From Bacteroidales bacterium (lineage in GTDB: Bacteria > Bacteroidota > Bacteroidia > Bacteroidales > Muribaculaceae), in the NCBI GenBank assembly GCA_019415705.1, contig DXYS01000092.1:1-64000 (forward strand): a stretch of 64,000 nt of DNA, in the 5' to 3' direction. Positions 28,318 through 36,148 of the stretch are shown piece after piece. Both the position numbers and the translations under genes were made by a program. Each line of letters starts with the position of its first letter. Position 1 is the first letter of the stretch. The notes beneath the pieces are model-generated. The model made no database searches. It was not told where the DNA came from and saw only the letters and a list, made by a program, of their open reading frames with translations.

Positions 28318-31167
28318 TCAGTTTACCGAGCGGCTGACAGTGTTGTGTTTTGATGTCAGTGTTATGTCTTTAATCTCGTTGTCGGGGAGGGCGAACTCGA
28401 TTGTGCGGCTCTGGGCGGGCTCGAGCTCATAGTGACGGATTTTGCCTGTGGCGCGTCCGTCAACGTAGAGACGCACTTTGTCGACGTCGACGATGTTGCC
28501 GTTGTTTGTGACTGTAACGACTGCTTTGCGTTTGCCTGTAGCGAGGTCTGTCTCAATGCGGTCTACGGTCATGTTGAAGTCTGATGCGAAGGCCATCGGA
28601 TAGTCGATTGTGGTCTGTACACCTTCGCCGTCTTTAAACGACACGCTGTCTTTGATTTTGTCCTTGGCCACGAAGTCGGGGCTCTTGCCGCCAATCGAGA
28701 GTTTAAACTCGCCGGGCTCGACAACACGCGACAGGTCTTTGTCCAAGAGCGACAGGTCAAAGGGCGAGAGGACGAAGCCGACAGTCTTTGACCGACCGGG
28801 CTCGAGGCTTACGCGCTCAAAGCCGCGGAGCATCATGACGGGAGTCTTGACTGACGAATACATGTCGGTGACGTAAAGCTGTGCGACTTCGTCGCCTGCA
28901 CGGTCGCCGGTATTGGTGACGGTGGCACTGACGATTACGTTGCCTTTGTCGTCAATCTCAGACTTGATGTCAGAGTATTTGAATGTGGTGTAGCTCAGAC
29001 CGTAACCGAAGCGGTAGAGGGGATAGAACTCCATGTCGGAGTATTCGTAGCGACGACCCGAGGTCTTGAAGTCATAAGTGAGGGGGAGCTGGCCGACGTG
29101 ACGGGGGAAGGTCATGGGCAGACGGCCGGCGGGATTGTATTTGCCGAAGATTACGTCAGCTACGGCAAAACCGCCTTCCTGACCGGGGAGCCATGCGGCG
29201 AGGATGGCCTGACACTCGGCGTCGGCCTTGGTCAGCGCGAACGGACGGCCTGACTGGAGCACGAGGAGCACGGGGGTGCCGGTGGCGCAGACGGCGTCAA
29301 CGAGAGCCTGCTGCTCGCCGGGGAGCTCGAGTGTGGCATAGTCGTTGTTTTCGCCTGATGTATGTTTGGTGCCGGGGGCAGAGTGGCTGCCCGAGCAGTC
29401 GCCGACGACGATGACGGCAACGTCGCTGCGCTGTGCCATCTTGACGGCCTCGGCGATATTGTTGTAGTCAGAGGCGGTGAAGTCTACGCCTTTCTCGTAG
29501 TTGACCTTGCAGCCTTTGGGAGCGGCCTCGCGGATGCCTTCGAGGATTGAGTGTACCTGACCCTCGACAGTCTTGCCGGAGTAGTCGCCGAGCTGGGGAT
29601 TGTCAGCACCGGGGCCGAGTACGGCGATAGATTTGATATTGTTGCCGAGCGGGAGGAGATTGTCGGCATTTTTAAGCAGAACGATTGACTCCTGTGCGGT
29701 GCGGCGGGCGAGAGCTTTGTGCTCGAGAGTGTTCCACTCGGGATAGGGGGCGTCCCAGTTGAGCGGACGGCAGGGGTTGTTTTCGAACAGCCCCTGACGG
29801 AACATCACGCGCAGCATGTCGCGGCAGACGTCGTCGAGAGCCTCCATGTCGAGCTTGCCGTCGACGGCGGCTTTGATGACATCTGGATTATTATATGTGT
29901 TGCCGCAGTTTGTGGCAATGCCGGCGCGGAGCGAGAGGTTTGCGGCCTCGATGAAATCTTTTGCGGTGTAGTGTTTGCGTGAGGTGAGGTTGCCGAGGGC
30001 GCCGCAGTCACTGACGATGAAACCGTCGAATCCCCATTCGTCGCGCAGATAGCCTTTGAGGAGCTCCTCTGATGCGGCGACGGGCACGCCCATGAAGTCA
30101 GAGTAAGCCATCATGACCGACTCGGGCTTGTAGTTGCGGAAGACGTGGCGGAAAGGCACGAGGTGCACCTCGCGCATCTCGCGCTCAGAGAAACCGACGT
30201 CGTGCGAGTCACGGCCACCGAGAGGCGCGCCGTGTGCGCCGAAGTGTTTCGATGTGGTCATCAGACCGCGCGACTGGAATCCGTCGACCCATGCGCCGCC
30301 AATCATCGAAACCATGTAGGGGTCTTCGCCGAATGACTCCTCGCAGCGGCCCCAGCGGGGGTCACGGGCGACGTCGAGCACGGGCGACCATGCCTGTATC
30401 GAGCCAGCAGCTTTAGTCTCATCACCGATTGCACCGGCAACCTTGCGCACGAGCGGCTCGTTGAACGTGGCGGCCATGGCGATACACTGGGGGAACATCG
30501 TTGCACCGGTGCCGTATGAATAGCCGTGGATGGCCTCTACTTTCTTGATGTCGGGTATGCCGAGGCGCTTTACGCCGGGGATGCCCCAGCCTTCGCGGAT
30601 AAGCTCCATCTTCTCCTGAGGGGTCATCTGGGCGAGCAGTATCTCGATGCGGCTCTCGATGGGAAGCGTGGTGTCGAGATAGCGGCGGTCAATCTCGCCG
30701 GCTGCGACTTCGGCAACGGGCTGCATGCCAAGAGCTATTTCAGTCAGGCTTGCTTTCTTTCCGGAGGGGGCGAGGTCTAATCTGACATGTGCGCCGTATT
30801 TGGGCTTGAGGGCGAGTTTGTATCCGTCTTTTGCCTTTGACACTTTGTACTCTACGGCCTCGCCGGGATTCATCGGGTCGTAGGTGATATATATCTTAAG
30901 GAGTTGCGCGAGACGGTCGGCAGAAAGGCCGTCGGCAGCGATGGTGAGCGACTCGACGGTGCCGGGCTCGGCGAGTGTCAGCATTGCCGACTCTTCGGCG
31001 TCAGGGTTGAGAACCCATCCGGTCTTGAGGTTGCCGTCAACGAGAGCGCGTGCGGCCGCGTCGTTGCTACGGCCGGCAAAGGTAATCGATGAAATCTGCC
31101 CTGCGTCCTGAGCCGAAACGGCAGCAGCCACACCAAGAGCAAGAAATGCACAGATGTAATTTTTCAT
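28318..31167 (-). CDS. secreted glycoside hydrolase family 3 (beta-glucosidase-like)
   Basis: A 949-residue exported enzyme: signal peptide 1-19 (ending VSAQ), then an F5/8-type (discoidin-like) carbohydrate-binding domain (about 22-150), the GH3 TIM barrel (about 160-470) with 'SKHFGAHG' near 307 and the catalytic nucleophile Asp387 in FIVSDCGAL, the second alpha/beta GH3_C domain (about 495-715), a fibronectin-III-like domain (about 745-830) and a short beta-rich tail. GH3 enzymes remove terminal beta-glucose, beta-xylose and related sugars; the substrate cannot be fixed from sequence. No SusC/SusD pair is next to it, so it is not part of a visible polysaccharide utilisation locus. Periplasmic location is expected. 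Confidence 0.93.
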   Translation of the reverse strand: MKNYICAFLALGVAAAVSAQDAGQISSITFAGRSNDAAARALVDGNLKTGWVLNPDAEESAMLTLAEPGTVESLTIAADGLSADRLAQLLKIYITYDPMNPGEAVEYKVSKAKDGYKLALKPKYGAHVRLDLAPSGKKASLTEIALGMQPVAEVAAGEIDRRYLDTTLPIESRIEILLAQMTPQEKMELIREGWGIPGVKRLGIPDIKKVEAIHGYSYGTGATMFPQCIAMAATFNEPLVRKVAGAIGDETKAAGSIQAWSPVLDVARDPRWGRCEESFGEDPYMVSMIGGAWVDGFQSRGLMTTSKHFGAHGAPLGGRDSHDVGFSEREMREVHLVPFRHVFRNYKPESVMMAYSDFMGVPVAASEELLKGYLRDEWGFDGFIVSDCGALGNLTSRKHYTAKDFIEAANLSLRAGIATNCGNTYNNPDVIKAAVDGKLDMEALDDVCRDMLRVMFRQGLFENNPCRPLNWDAPYPEWNTLEHKALARRTAQESIVLLKNADNLLPLGNNIKSIAVLGPGADNPQLGDYSGKTVEGQVHSILEGIREAAPKGCKVNYEKGVDFTASDYNNIAEAVKMAQRSDVAVIVVGDCSGSHSAPGTKHTSGENNDYATLELPGEQQALVDAVCATGTPVLLVLQSGRPFALTKADAECQAILAAWLPGQEGGFAVADVIFGKYNPAGRLPMTFPRHVGQLPLTYDFKTSGRRYEYSDMEFYPLYRFGYGLSYTTFKYSDIKSEIDDKGNVIVSATVTNTGDRAGDEVAQLYVTDMYSSVKTPVMMLRGFERVSLEPGRSKTVGFVLSPFDLSLLDKDLSRVVEPGEFKLSIGGKSPDFVAKDKIKDSVSFKDGEGVQTTIDYPMAFASDFNMTVDRIETDLATGKRKAVVTVTNNGNIVDVDKVRLYVDGRATGKIRHYELEPAQSRTIEFALPDNEIKDITLTSKHNTVSRSVN

Positions 31168-31220
31168 GTTACTGTTAAATATAATAATGATTGATGATTT
31201 CTCACGGTCTGAACAGATGC

Positions 31221-31228
31221 AAAGTTAG
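31221..31228 (-). promoter_or_regulatory. -7 box of the GH3 gene
   Basis: TAACTTTG on the minus strand (CAAAGTTA on plus) fits TAnnTTTG. Transcription would start near 31214, 47 bases before the ATG at 31167. I do not see a clear -33 TTG. The 308-bp gap 31168-31475 otherwise holds only the divergent promoter of the endonuclease gene. Confidence 0.5.
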
Positions 31229-31436
31229 CATCGGGCTCTTAACACTCGCTTAAAACACGCTTAATTGCCGATAAATCGACGCTAAATCAAGCCCATTTTC
31301 CACCGATTAATCAATCTGTTAATCTTAGGGCCGCCTGCTAAGCGACTGCTTGTCGACCGTTTCAACGGCATATAATCAGATACATTTTTCACTTCACAAC
31401 ATTTACTTTTTTAAGACGAGCGACAGATTTTTTTTG

Positions 31437-31444
31437 TAATTTTG
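31437..31444 (+). promoter_or_regulatory. -7 box of the endonuclease I gene
   Basis: TAATTTTG lies after a T-rich run and fits TAnnTTTG; transcription would start near 31451, about 25 bases before the ATG at 31476. The -33 element is unclear. Confidence 0.5.
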
Positions 31445-31475
31445 GGATTGCTTTAATCAGGAATCTATACATAAC

Positions 31476-33890
31476 ATGAATTTCAAAGTTTTATATCGCA
31501 CATTATCTATCGCGTTGGGCGTGGCTCTGTCGGCCGGGATGTCGGCATCGGCCTACGATGCGGCTTATTACAGTTCTTGCGAAGGCAAGGGAGGCCAGAA
31601 TCTTCTCAAAGCTCTTGCATCAACTATCGCAGACCATACGGTCGTCAGCTATGACGGCCTGTGGACTCTCTATCAGACCTCGGACGTCAATGCGTCGGGA
31701 CGCATATGGGACATGTATTCGACCAAAGAGTGGTCGACGGGCGAAAAATGCGGCAATTACAAGAAATTAGGCGACTGCTACAACCGCGAGCACTCGTTCC
31801 CCAAAAGCTGGTTCAGCAAACGCTCGCCGATGGTCAGCGACGCCTTCCACATATACCCCACAGACGGCTATGTCAACGGCAAACGCAGCAGTCTGCCTTA
31901 CGGCGAGTGTGCCAACGGCTCTGCGGCCGCCCCGTCGTCGGGCAGCATAAAGGCTTTAGGCAAAATCGGCACATGCACGTCGCCGGGCTATTCCGGCACA
32001 GTCTTCGAGCCCGACGATGAATACAAAGGCGATTTCGCGCGCTCATATTTCTACATGGCGGCCTGCTACAACTCGCAGATTTCGGGCTGGAGCTCGCCGA
32101 TGCTCGCCGGCAACAGCTATCCGGCATTCAAACAGTGGGCCGTCGACGTGCTGCTCAAATGGCACCGTCAGGACCCGGTGAGCGATAAGGAAATCGCGCG
32201 CAATGACGCCGTCTACGCCCGCCAGCACAACCGCAACCCGTTTATCGACCATCCCGAGATGGCCGAGTACATCTGGGGCGACAAAAAAACGCAAACATGG
32301 AGCTCGGGCGCTGTCACCGAGGGTACTATCAATACGCCGGTCAACAACTCGACAGTCGACATGGGCACGACAGCCGTCGGCTATAAGCTGACGACGGTTA
32401 TAACAGTCAAAGGCACCTCCCTGAGCGACAACGTCAGACTCAGCCTGTCGTCGCCGGCATTTACCGTCAGCCCGCAGACACTCACTGCCGCCGATGTATG
32501 CTCGGCAGCCGGCGCTAAGGCGACTGTGACATTTACCCCGGCTTCGACCGGCAACGCCTCGGCGACATTAAGCGTCGTGTCGGGGTCGGCGTCGTCGGCC
32601 GTCACACTGACCGCAACCGTCATCGAGGGCCTCGCCGTGATGGACCCCGAGAATGTCAACGAGAACGGTTTCACGGCCCGCTGGACATATGTAGGCGACG
32701 CTTTTACGGGTGACAAATACCGCCTGACCGTCAACGAACTCGGCGGACCTCTGCAGGGCTATCCCGTCGAAGTCGACGCCCGCGCCGGCTATTATGTGGT
32801 CGATGACCTCGAGCCCGGCTCACAGTATACATATCAGCTGCAGTCACGCTCGATGACCTCGCGCGTGGTAAGCGTGGCGACACCGGCCGCCATGCCGTCA
32901 GTGTCGTTCTACTACGACGGCGACCTCGGTTTCTCGACAACACCCGGAGAGCCGTCTGAGCCGGCCGAACTGCTCGTGGATATCGAAAACATCGACACCG
33001 ACGTCGAACTGAGCGTCGAGAGCCCGTTCGAACTCAGCACCGACCGCACGACATGGTCGCAGCAGGTGACACTCTCGCCTGTCGAAGACCGCATCTACAT
33101 GCGTGTCAACAGCGCCACAGCCGGCACTTTCACCACGTTCCTCGTGGCCCGCGCCGGCGACTACCTCAACGATGATGTAAGCGTCAAAGCCATTGTAGCG
33201 CAGCCTGCGTCATTCCTTGAGGACTTCGAGGCCAAAATCACGACATCGGGTTATGACGGCGGCGAATATAACGGCACGGCGGCAACATGGCTGTTCTCAA
33301 ACGTCGGCATGTATGCCGACGACGATCGTCAGGCTCACGGAGGCAAGCAGTGTGTGCGCTTCGGTAAAAACGCCACAAGCTCCATAACAATGACCACCGA
33401 CAAGCCACGCGGCGCCGGCAATGTCAGCCTATGGGCGGCTCTTTACAGCAGCGACGCCGAGGCTACGGTCGAACTCTTCAGCTCGACCGATGAGGGACGC
33501 ACATGGCAGTCGGCCGGCACTGCCGACATCAAAGACCGCGCGTACAAAGAGTTTAACTTTGCCGTAAACCGTGCGGGCAACGTCCGCCTCGCCCTCAGAC
33601 AGACCGACGGCAAACGCATCTATGTCGATGACATCAAGGTCGACGACTACGACTCACAGTCGGGCTGTGACGACCCGATGCTCGATTATCATGCATGGGA
33701 CGCTTTCTGCCGTGACGGACGCCTCGTCATTACCTGTCGCGGTGAGGCCGCCTCAGCCGCCGTACACTCGATTGACGGCATCACCCGCTTTACCGGCACT
33801 CTGCCGACGGGCGAGACCGTAATGACGCTGCCCGCAGGGCTCTATGTAGTGGTCATCGGTGACTTCAGCCGCCGCGTGTTAGTCAAATAA
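31476..33890 (+). CDS. secreted endonuclease I family nuclease with beta-rich C-terminal domains
   Basis: The 804-residue protein has a signal peptide (1-26, ending ASAY). Residues of about 35-275 form the endonuclease I (NucM/EndA) domain, with 'NREHSFPKSWF' (His106) and 'SDAFHIYPTDGYVNGKRS' as the metal-dependent active-site motifs. Then come an Ig-like/choice-of-anchor type region (about 285-385), a fibronectin-III-like domain (about 387-465), further beta-sandwich sequence including a carbohydrate-binding-like segment (about 590-700), and a C-terminal part ending 'LPAGLYVVVIGDFSRRVLVK' like a type IX sorting domain. It probably degrades extracellular DNA or RNA for nutrient use or biofilm turnover. 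It is a single-gene transcript ended by a strong terminator. Confidence 0.9.
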   Translation: MNFKVLYRTLSIALGVALSAGMSASAYDAAYYSSCEGKGGQNLLKALASTIADHTVVSYDGLWTLYQTSDVNASGRIWDMYSTKEWSTGEKCGNYKKLGDCYNREHSFPKSWFSKRSPMVSDAFHIYPTDGYVNGKRSSLPYGECANGSAAAPSSGSIKALGKIGTCTSPGYSGTVFEPDDEYKGDFARSYFYMAACYNSQISGWSSPMLAGNSYPAFKQWAVDVLLKWHRQDPVSDKEIARNDAVYARQHNRNPFIDHPEMAEYIWGDKKTQTWSSGAVTEGTINTPVNNSTVDMGTTAVGYKLTTVITVKGTSLSDNVRLSLSSPAFTVSPQTLTAADVCSAAGAKATVTFTPASTGNASATLSVVSGSASSAVTLTATVIEGLAVMDPENVNENGFTARWTYVGDAFTGDKYRLTVNELGGPLQGYPVEVDARAGYYVVDDLEPGSQYTYQLQSRSMTSRVVSVATPAAMPSVSFYYDGDLGFSTTPGEPSEPAELLVDIENIDTDVELSVESPFELSTDRTTWSQQVTLSPVEDRIYMRVNSATAGTFTTFLVARAGDYLNDDVSVKAIVAQPASFLEDFEAKITTSGYDGGEYNGTAATWLFSNVGMYADDDRQAHGGKQCVRFGKNATSSITMTTDKPRGAGNVSLWAALYSSDAEATVELFSSTDEGRTWQSAGTADIKDRAYKEFNFAVNRAGNVRLALRQTDGKRIYVDDIKVDDYDSQSGCDDPMLDYHAWDAFCRDGRLVITCRGEAASAAVHSIDGITRFTGTLPTGETVMTLPAGLYVVVIGDFSRRVLVK

Positions 33891-33910
33891 CACACGAGCC
33901 ACAAGAGATT

Positions 33911-33951
33911 GACGCGGAGCCGGTTATAAAATCGGCTCCGCGTCTTTTTTT
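33911..33951 (+). terminator. strong rho-independent terminator after the endonuclease gene
   Basis: GACGCGGAGCCG and CGGCTCCGCGTC form a perfect 12-bp stem (33911-33922 and 33933-33944), followed by seven T (33945-33951). Confidence 0.92.
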
Positions 33952-34145
33952 ATCTAAAAACTAAACAATTACATCCTCGGAGACGTTGTAATAGCAAACG
34001 TGAATGACGGCCAAGCCGGAGAACGTCAGAGATAGAAATCCCGCAAACCCGAGGTGGCTGAAATCGCCGCCGGCGTCGCTCCCCCAAAATGTCAAGCTTG
34101 GCTATGCTGTAAACCATAGAGCTTTGCTAACTTTAAGAAGTTCAA

Positions 34146-34186
34146 CAAAGCGGAGTCGCCCAAGCGCTGTCGGCGACTCCGCTTTG
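34146..34186. repeat. perfect 15-bp inverted repeat (hairpin)
   Basis: CAAAGCGGAGTCGCC (34146-34160) and GGCGACTCCGCTTTG (34172-34186) pair perfectly around an 11-base loop. A smaller imperfect hairpin (CTTTG..AACTT/AAGTT..CAAAG) precedes it. No T tract follows. The surrounding 33952-34282 stretch has no gene I believe; the 137-codon frame starting at 34004 runs through the tRNA gene and is a shadow. Confidence 0.6.
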
Positions 34187-34282
34187 CTCTTGTATGACAG
34201 AAGTTTTGGCTTTATCAGACGAATCGGTATTGACTGCAAATCAACGATTTATATAATCGCCGTAAATTTTACGCTCAAAAAC

Positions 34283-34313
34283 TTGCGAGAATCAACTAAA
34301 AAAACTAACTTTG
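34283..34313 (+). promoter_or_regulatory. promoter of tRNA-Phe
   Basis: TTG (34283-34285), 20 bp, TAACTTTG (34306-34313): a textbook Bacteroidota promoter 17 bp before the tRNA. Confidence 0.8.
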
Positions 34314-34330
34314 CAACGCAAAACGCAAAT

Positions 34331-34403
34331 GGTGCCATAGCTCAGTTGGTAGAGCAAAGGACTGAAAATCCTTGTGTCACTGGTTCGATTCCCGTTGGCA
34401 CCA
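34331..34403 (+). tRNA. tRNA-Phe (anticodon GAA)
   Basis: The 73-base gene begins GGTGCCATAGCTCAGTTGG and ends TTGGCACCA. The acceptor stem GGTGCCA/TGGCACC pairs over 7 bp; the anticodon stem-loop GGACT-GAAAA-TCC gives GAA; the T loop is GGTTCGATTCC. The discriminator is A at 34403; the encoded 3' end continues CAG, so CCA must be added after transcription. It has its own promoter and terminator. Confidence 0.97.
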
Positions 34404-34409
34404 CAGAAG

Positions 34410-34441
34410 ATCGCTAATTCTCAATGAGTTAGCGATTTTTT
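34410..34441 (+). terminator. terminator of tRNA-Phe
   Basis: ATCGCTAA (34410-34417) and TTAGCGAT (34429-34436) form an 8-bp stem with an 11-base loop followed by T residues to 34441. Confidence 0.8.
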
Positions 34442-34820
34442 ATTCATCTACACCCCTTCGGGTCACCACACCCACGCTAATGCACTGAAATACTGCGTAC
34501 TATGCATGTCGCGACAGGCTCATATCTTTTCTTACACTACTTAAAGCATTGCTAATCAGTGCATAAAACCACACATCCAAAATCATTCAGCATCATTCAA
34601 CCCTACATCACCGCCTCATAGTCCCAATCTTTAACATACTTTAACCATATTCCGACGATAAAAAATGTGGTGACCTCAGCCAAAATCTCGTTGGATCAGC
34701 ACGCCGATTCATTCTATCGGGCACTAATGTTAGAGTTTTTCTTTCCTGTTGCATAAATTATTATCTTCCGTTACATCTTTTCATGGATTTCTTCGTCTTA
34801 TAGATGATAATATTTTAAAT
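34442..34820. other. non-coding region with nested inverted repeats upstream of the ECF sigma gene
   Basis: No gene is seen. Two nested pairs of inverted repeats frame the stretch: GGTCACCACA (34461-34470) with TGTGGTGACC (34666-34675), and ATGCACTGA (34480-34488) with TCAGTGCAT (34556-34564). This could be a small inverted-repeat-bounded element or a structured RNA. The sigma-factor promoter should lie in its right part, but I see no clear consensus there, which would fit control by an alternative sigma factor. Confidence 0.45.
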
Positions 34821-35324
34821 ATGGCAAGAACGACCCAACTCATATTCGAGATACTTGAGGCTGAAAAAGATAAACTTTTTCAGTACGCAAATTATAGACT
34901 GCATAATATCAGAGATGTTGAAGATGTGCTTCAGAATCTTTATATCAAAATTCTTGAAAACCCGATTCATTTCAATAATATAGCAAACAAACGGGCATAT
35001 CTCTATCGAATTATCTGCAATGAGTGTACCGATGTAATGAGAAACAGGGCAAGGGTCGACCCCCTGAACAATGACAATATAAGTTCTCTTGAGATTGGCG
35101 ATTTACAGCCGGAAAATTTTGAAGAGGAGTTCAAGATGATTAATCGCTTGCTCAACATTCTCCCAATGGAACAATCGGAAGTAATAAGATTAAGACATCA
35201 CAGCAATCTGTCTTTTCAAGAAATCGCAGACATAATGGATGTTCCATTACCTACCGCAAAGGCAAGATACCGCTATGGAATCGAAAAAATACGCAACAAT
35301 CTGAAGAAATATAATCTATTATAA
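34821..35324 (+). CDS. ECF-type RNA polymerase sigma-70 factor
   Basis: The start chosen is the ATG at 34821 (MARTTQLIFEILEAEKDKLF), giving 167 residues, the usual ECF length; the frame reaches a TTG at 34749, but that would add 24 residues outside the family. Region 2 is 'FQYANYRLHNIRDVEDVLQNLYIKI', with key words RDVEDVLQ and YIKI, and region 4 near the C-terminus is 'LRHHSNLSFQEIADIMDVPL' and 'AKARYRYGIEKIR'. It directs RNA polymerase to a small regulon, usually including its own operon. The next gene starts 2 bp later and encodes a membrane protein that fits a regulatory partner. Confidence 0.88.
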   Translation: MARTTQLIFEILEAEKDKLFQYANYRLHNIRDVEDVLQNLYIKILENPIHFNNIANKRAYLYRIICNECTDVMRNRARVDPLNNDNISSLEIGDLQPENFEEEFKMINRLLNILPMEQSEVIRLRHHSNLSFQEIADIMDVPLPTAKARYRYGIEKIRNNLKKYNLL

Positions 35325-35326
35325 TC

Positions 35327-36079
35327 ATGAATATGCAAGACGACATAAAAGACGACCGGGAATTAGAGAAAGTTGTCGAACTACTTACTCCCAAATTCCA
35401 AAGAAAGTGTGAGTTTTCATTCGCAAAGCCACGTAAACGGCTTATAAGCAATATATGGACCATCAGCGGCGTAGCGGCAATGTTTGTTGTGGTGCTGGCT
35501 ATTGCCATTAAATCAGCGCTTACGGTTTCAGCGTCAGAGGTGATTAACTCGGCATTTACTACTCTGTCGAGCGCTGAAAGCATCAAGGTTGAGTTTGTAT
35601 GGCGAGGCGTAAAGACTTCCGCAGAAGAAATATATAGTCCCGACCCTTCAGGAAATGTAATCAACGGCACTCTGTCCCTCTTGCGCAAAAATGGCAGAGT
35701 CAATATGCGTATCGACTGGCATGATGCCGAGAAGAATTCCATTGTCTTCAATGGCAGTCACTATATCCACTTTCAAGACAACCATATAGCCCATAAGTAC
35801 TCCTCTGCGTTTGGTGATAAAATTATGAAACTTTTCAGCCTTAATACAATTCCGGATGATTTAAAGAGCACATTCGAACTCTCTACAAAAGGCAATATGA
35901 TTATGATAAAAAATCAAATGGATAATATAACCCTTTACGGGGAATTTCAAAAAGATAGTAAACGACTGGTAAAAGCTTCGGCAATAGTCTCATCGCCTGA
36001 AGGGAAGAATATAACATTGCTCGAGACCAAGTCAATCGAAACAGGCATCGACATACCTGAATCATTATTCTACGAGTAA
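35327..36079 (+). CDS. single-pass membrane protein with LolA/RseB-like periplasmic part, probable anti-sigma factor
   Basis: The 250-residue protein has a charged cytoplasmic N-terminus (1-45), one membrane helix (about 46-66, 'ISGVAAMFVVVLAIAIKSAL') and a periplasmic beta-rich domain (about 70-250) with features of LolA/RseB-like lipoprotein-binding folds ('INGTLSLLRKNGRVNMRIDW', 'NIVFNG'-type SIVFNGSHYIHF, 'ITLLETKSIETGIDIPESLF'). Position immediately after an ECF sigma gene and this topology suggest it holds the sigma factor and releases it on an envelope signal; the N-terminus does not show a clear zinc anti-sigma motif. Function is an inference from context. Confidence 0.65.
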   Translation: MNMQDDIKDDRELEKVVELLTPKFQRKCEFSFAKPRKRLISNIWTISGVAAMFVVVLAIAIKSALTVSASEVINSAFTTLSSAESIKVEFVWRGVKTSAEEIYSPDPSGNVINGTLSLLRKNGRVNMRIDWHDAEKNSIVFNGSHYIHFQDNHIAHKYSSAFGDKIMKLFSLNTIPDDLKSTFELSTKGNMIMIKNQMDNITLYGEFQKDSKRLVKASAIVSSPEGKNITLLETKSIETGIDIPESLFYE

Positions 36080-36148
36080 GTTATTTTAAAGTTGCCATAA
36101 TTCTTCATTCATAAAGGATCTTAGCCAGTTAAATATAAACCCATTATC

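Noticed and set aside
28318..33890. Polysaccharide utilisation locus around the GH3 enzyme
   Set aside because: No SusC/SusD pair, sugar regulator or second glycosidase is nearby.
34331..34403. tRNA-Phe as attachment site of an integrated element
   Set aside because: I found no direct repeat of the tRNA 3' end and no integrase gene within the window.
34004..34417. A 137-codon plus-strand frame
   Set aside because: It runs through the 15-bp hairpin, the tRNA-Phe promoter and the tRNA gene itself, and its composition is not protein-like.
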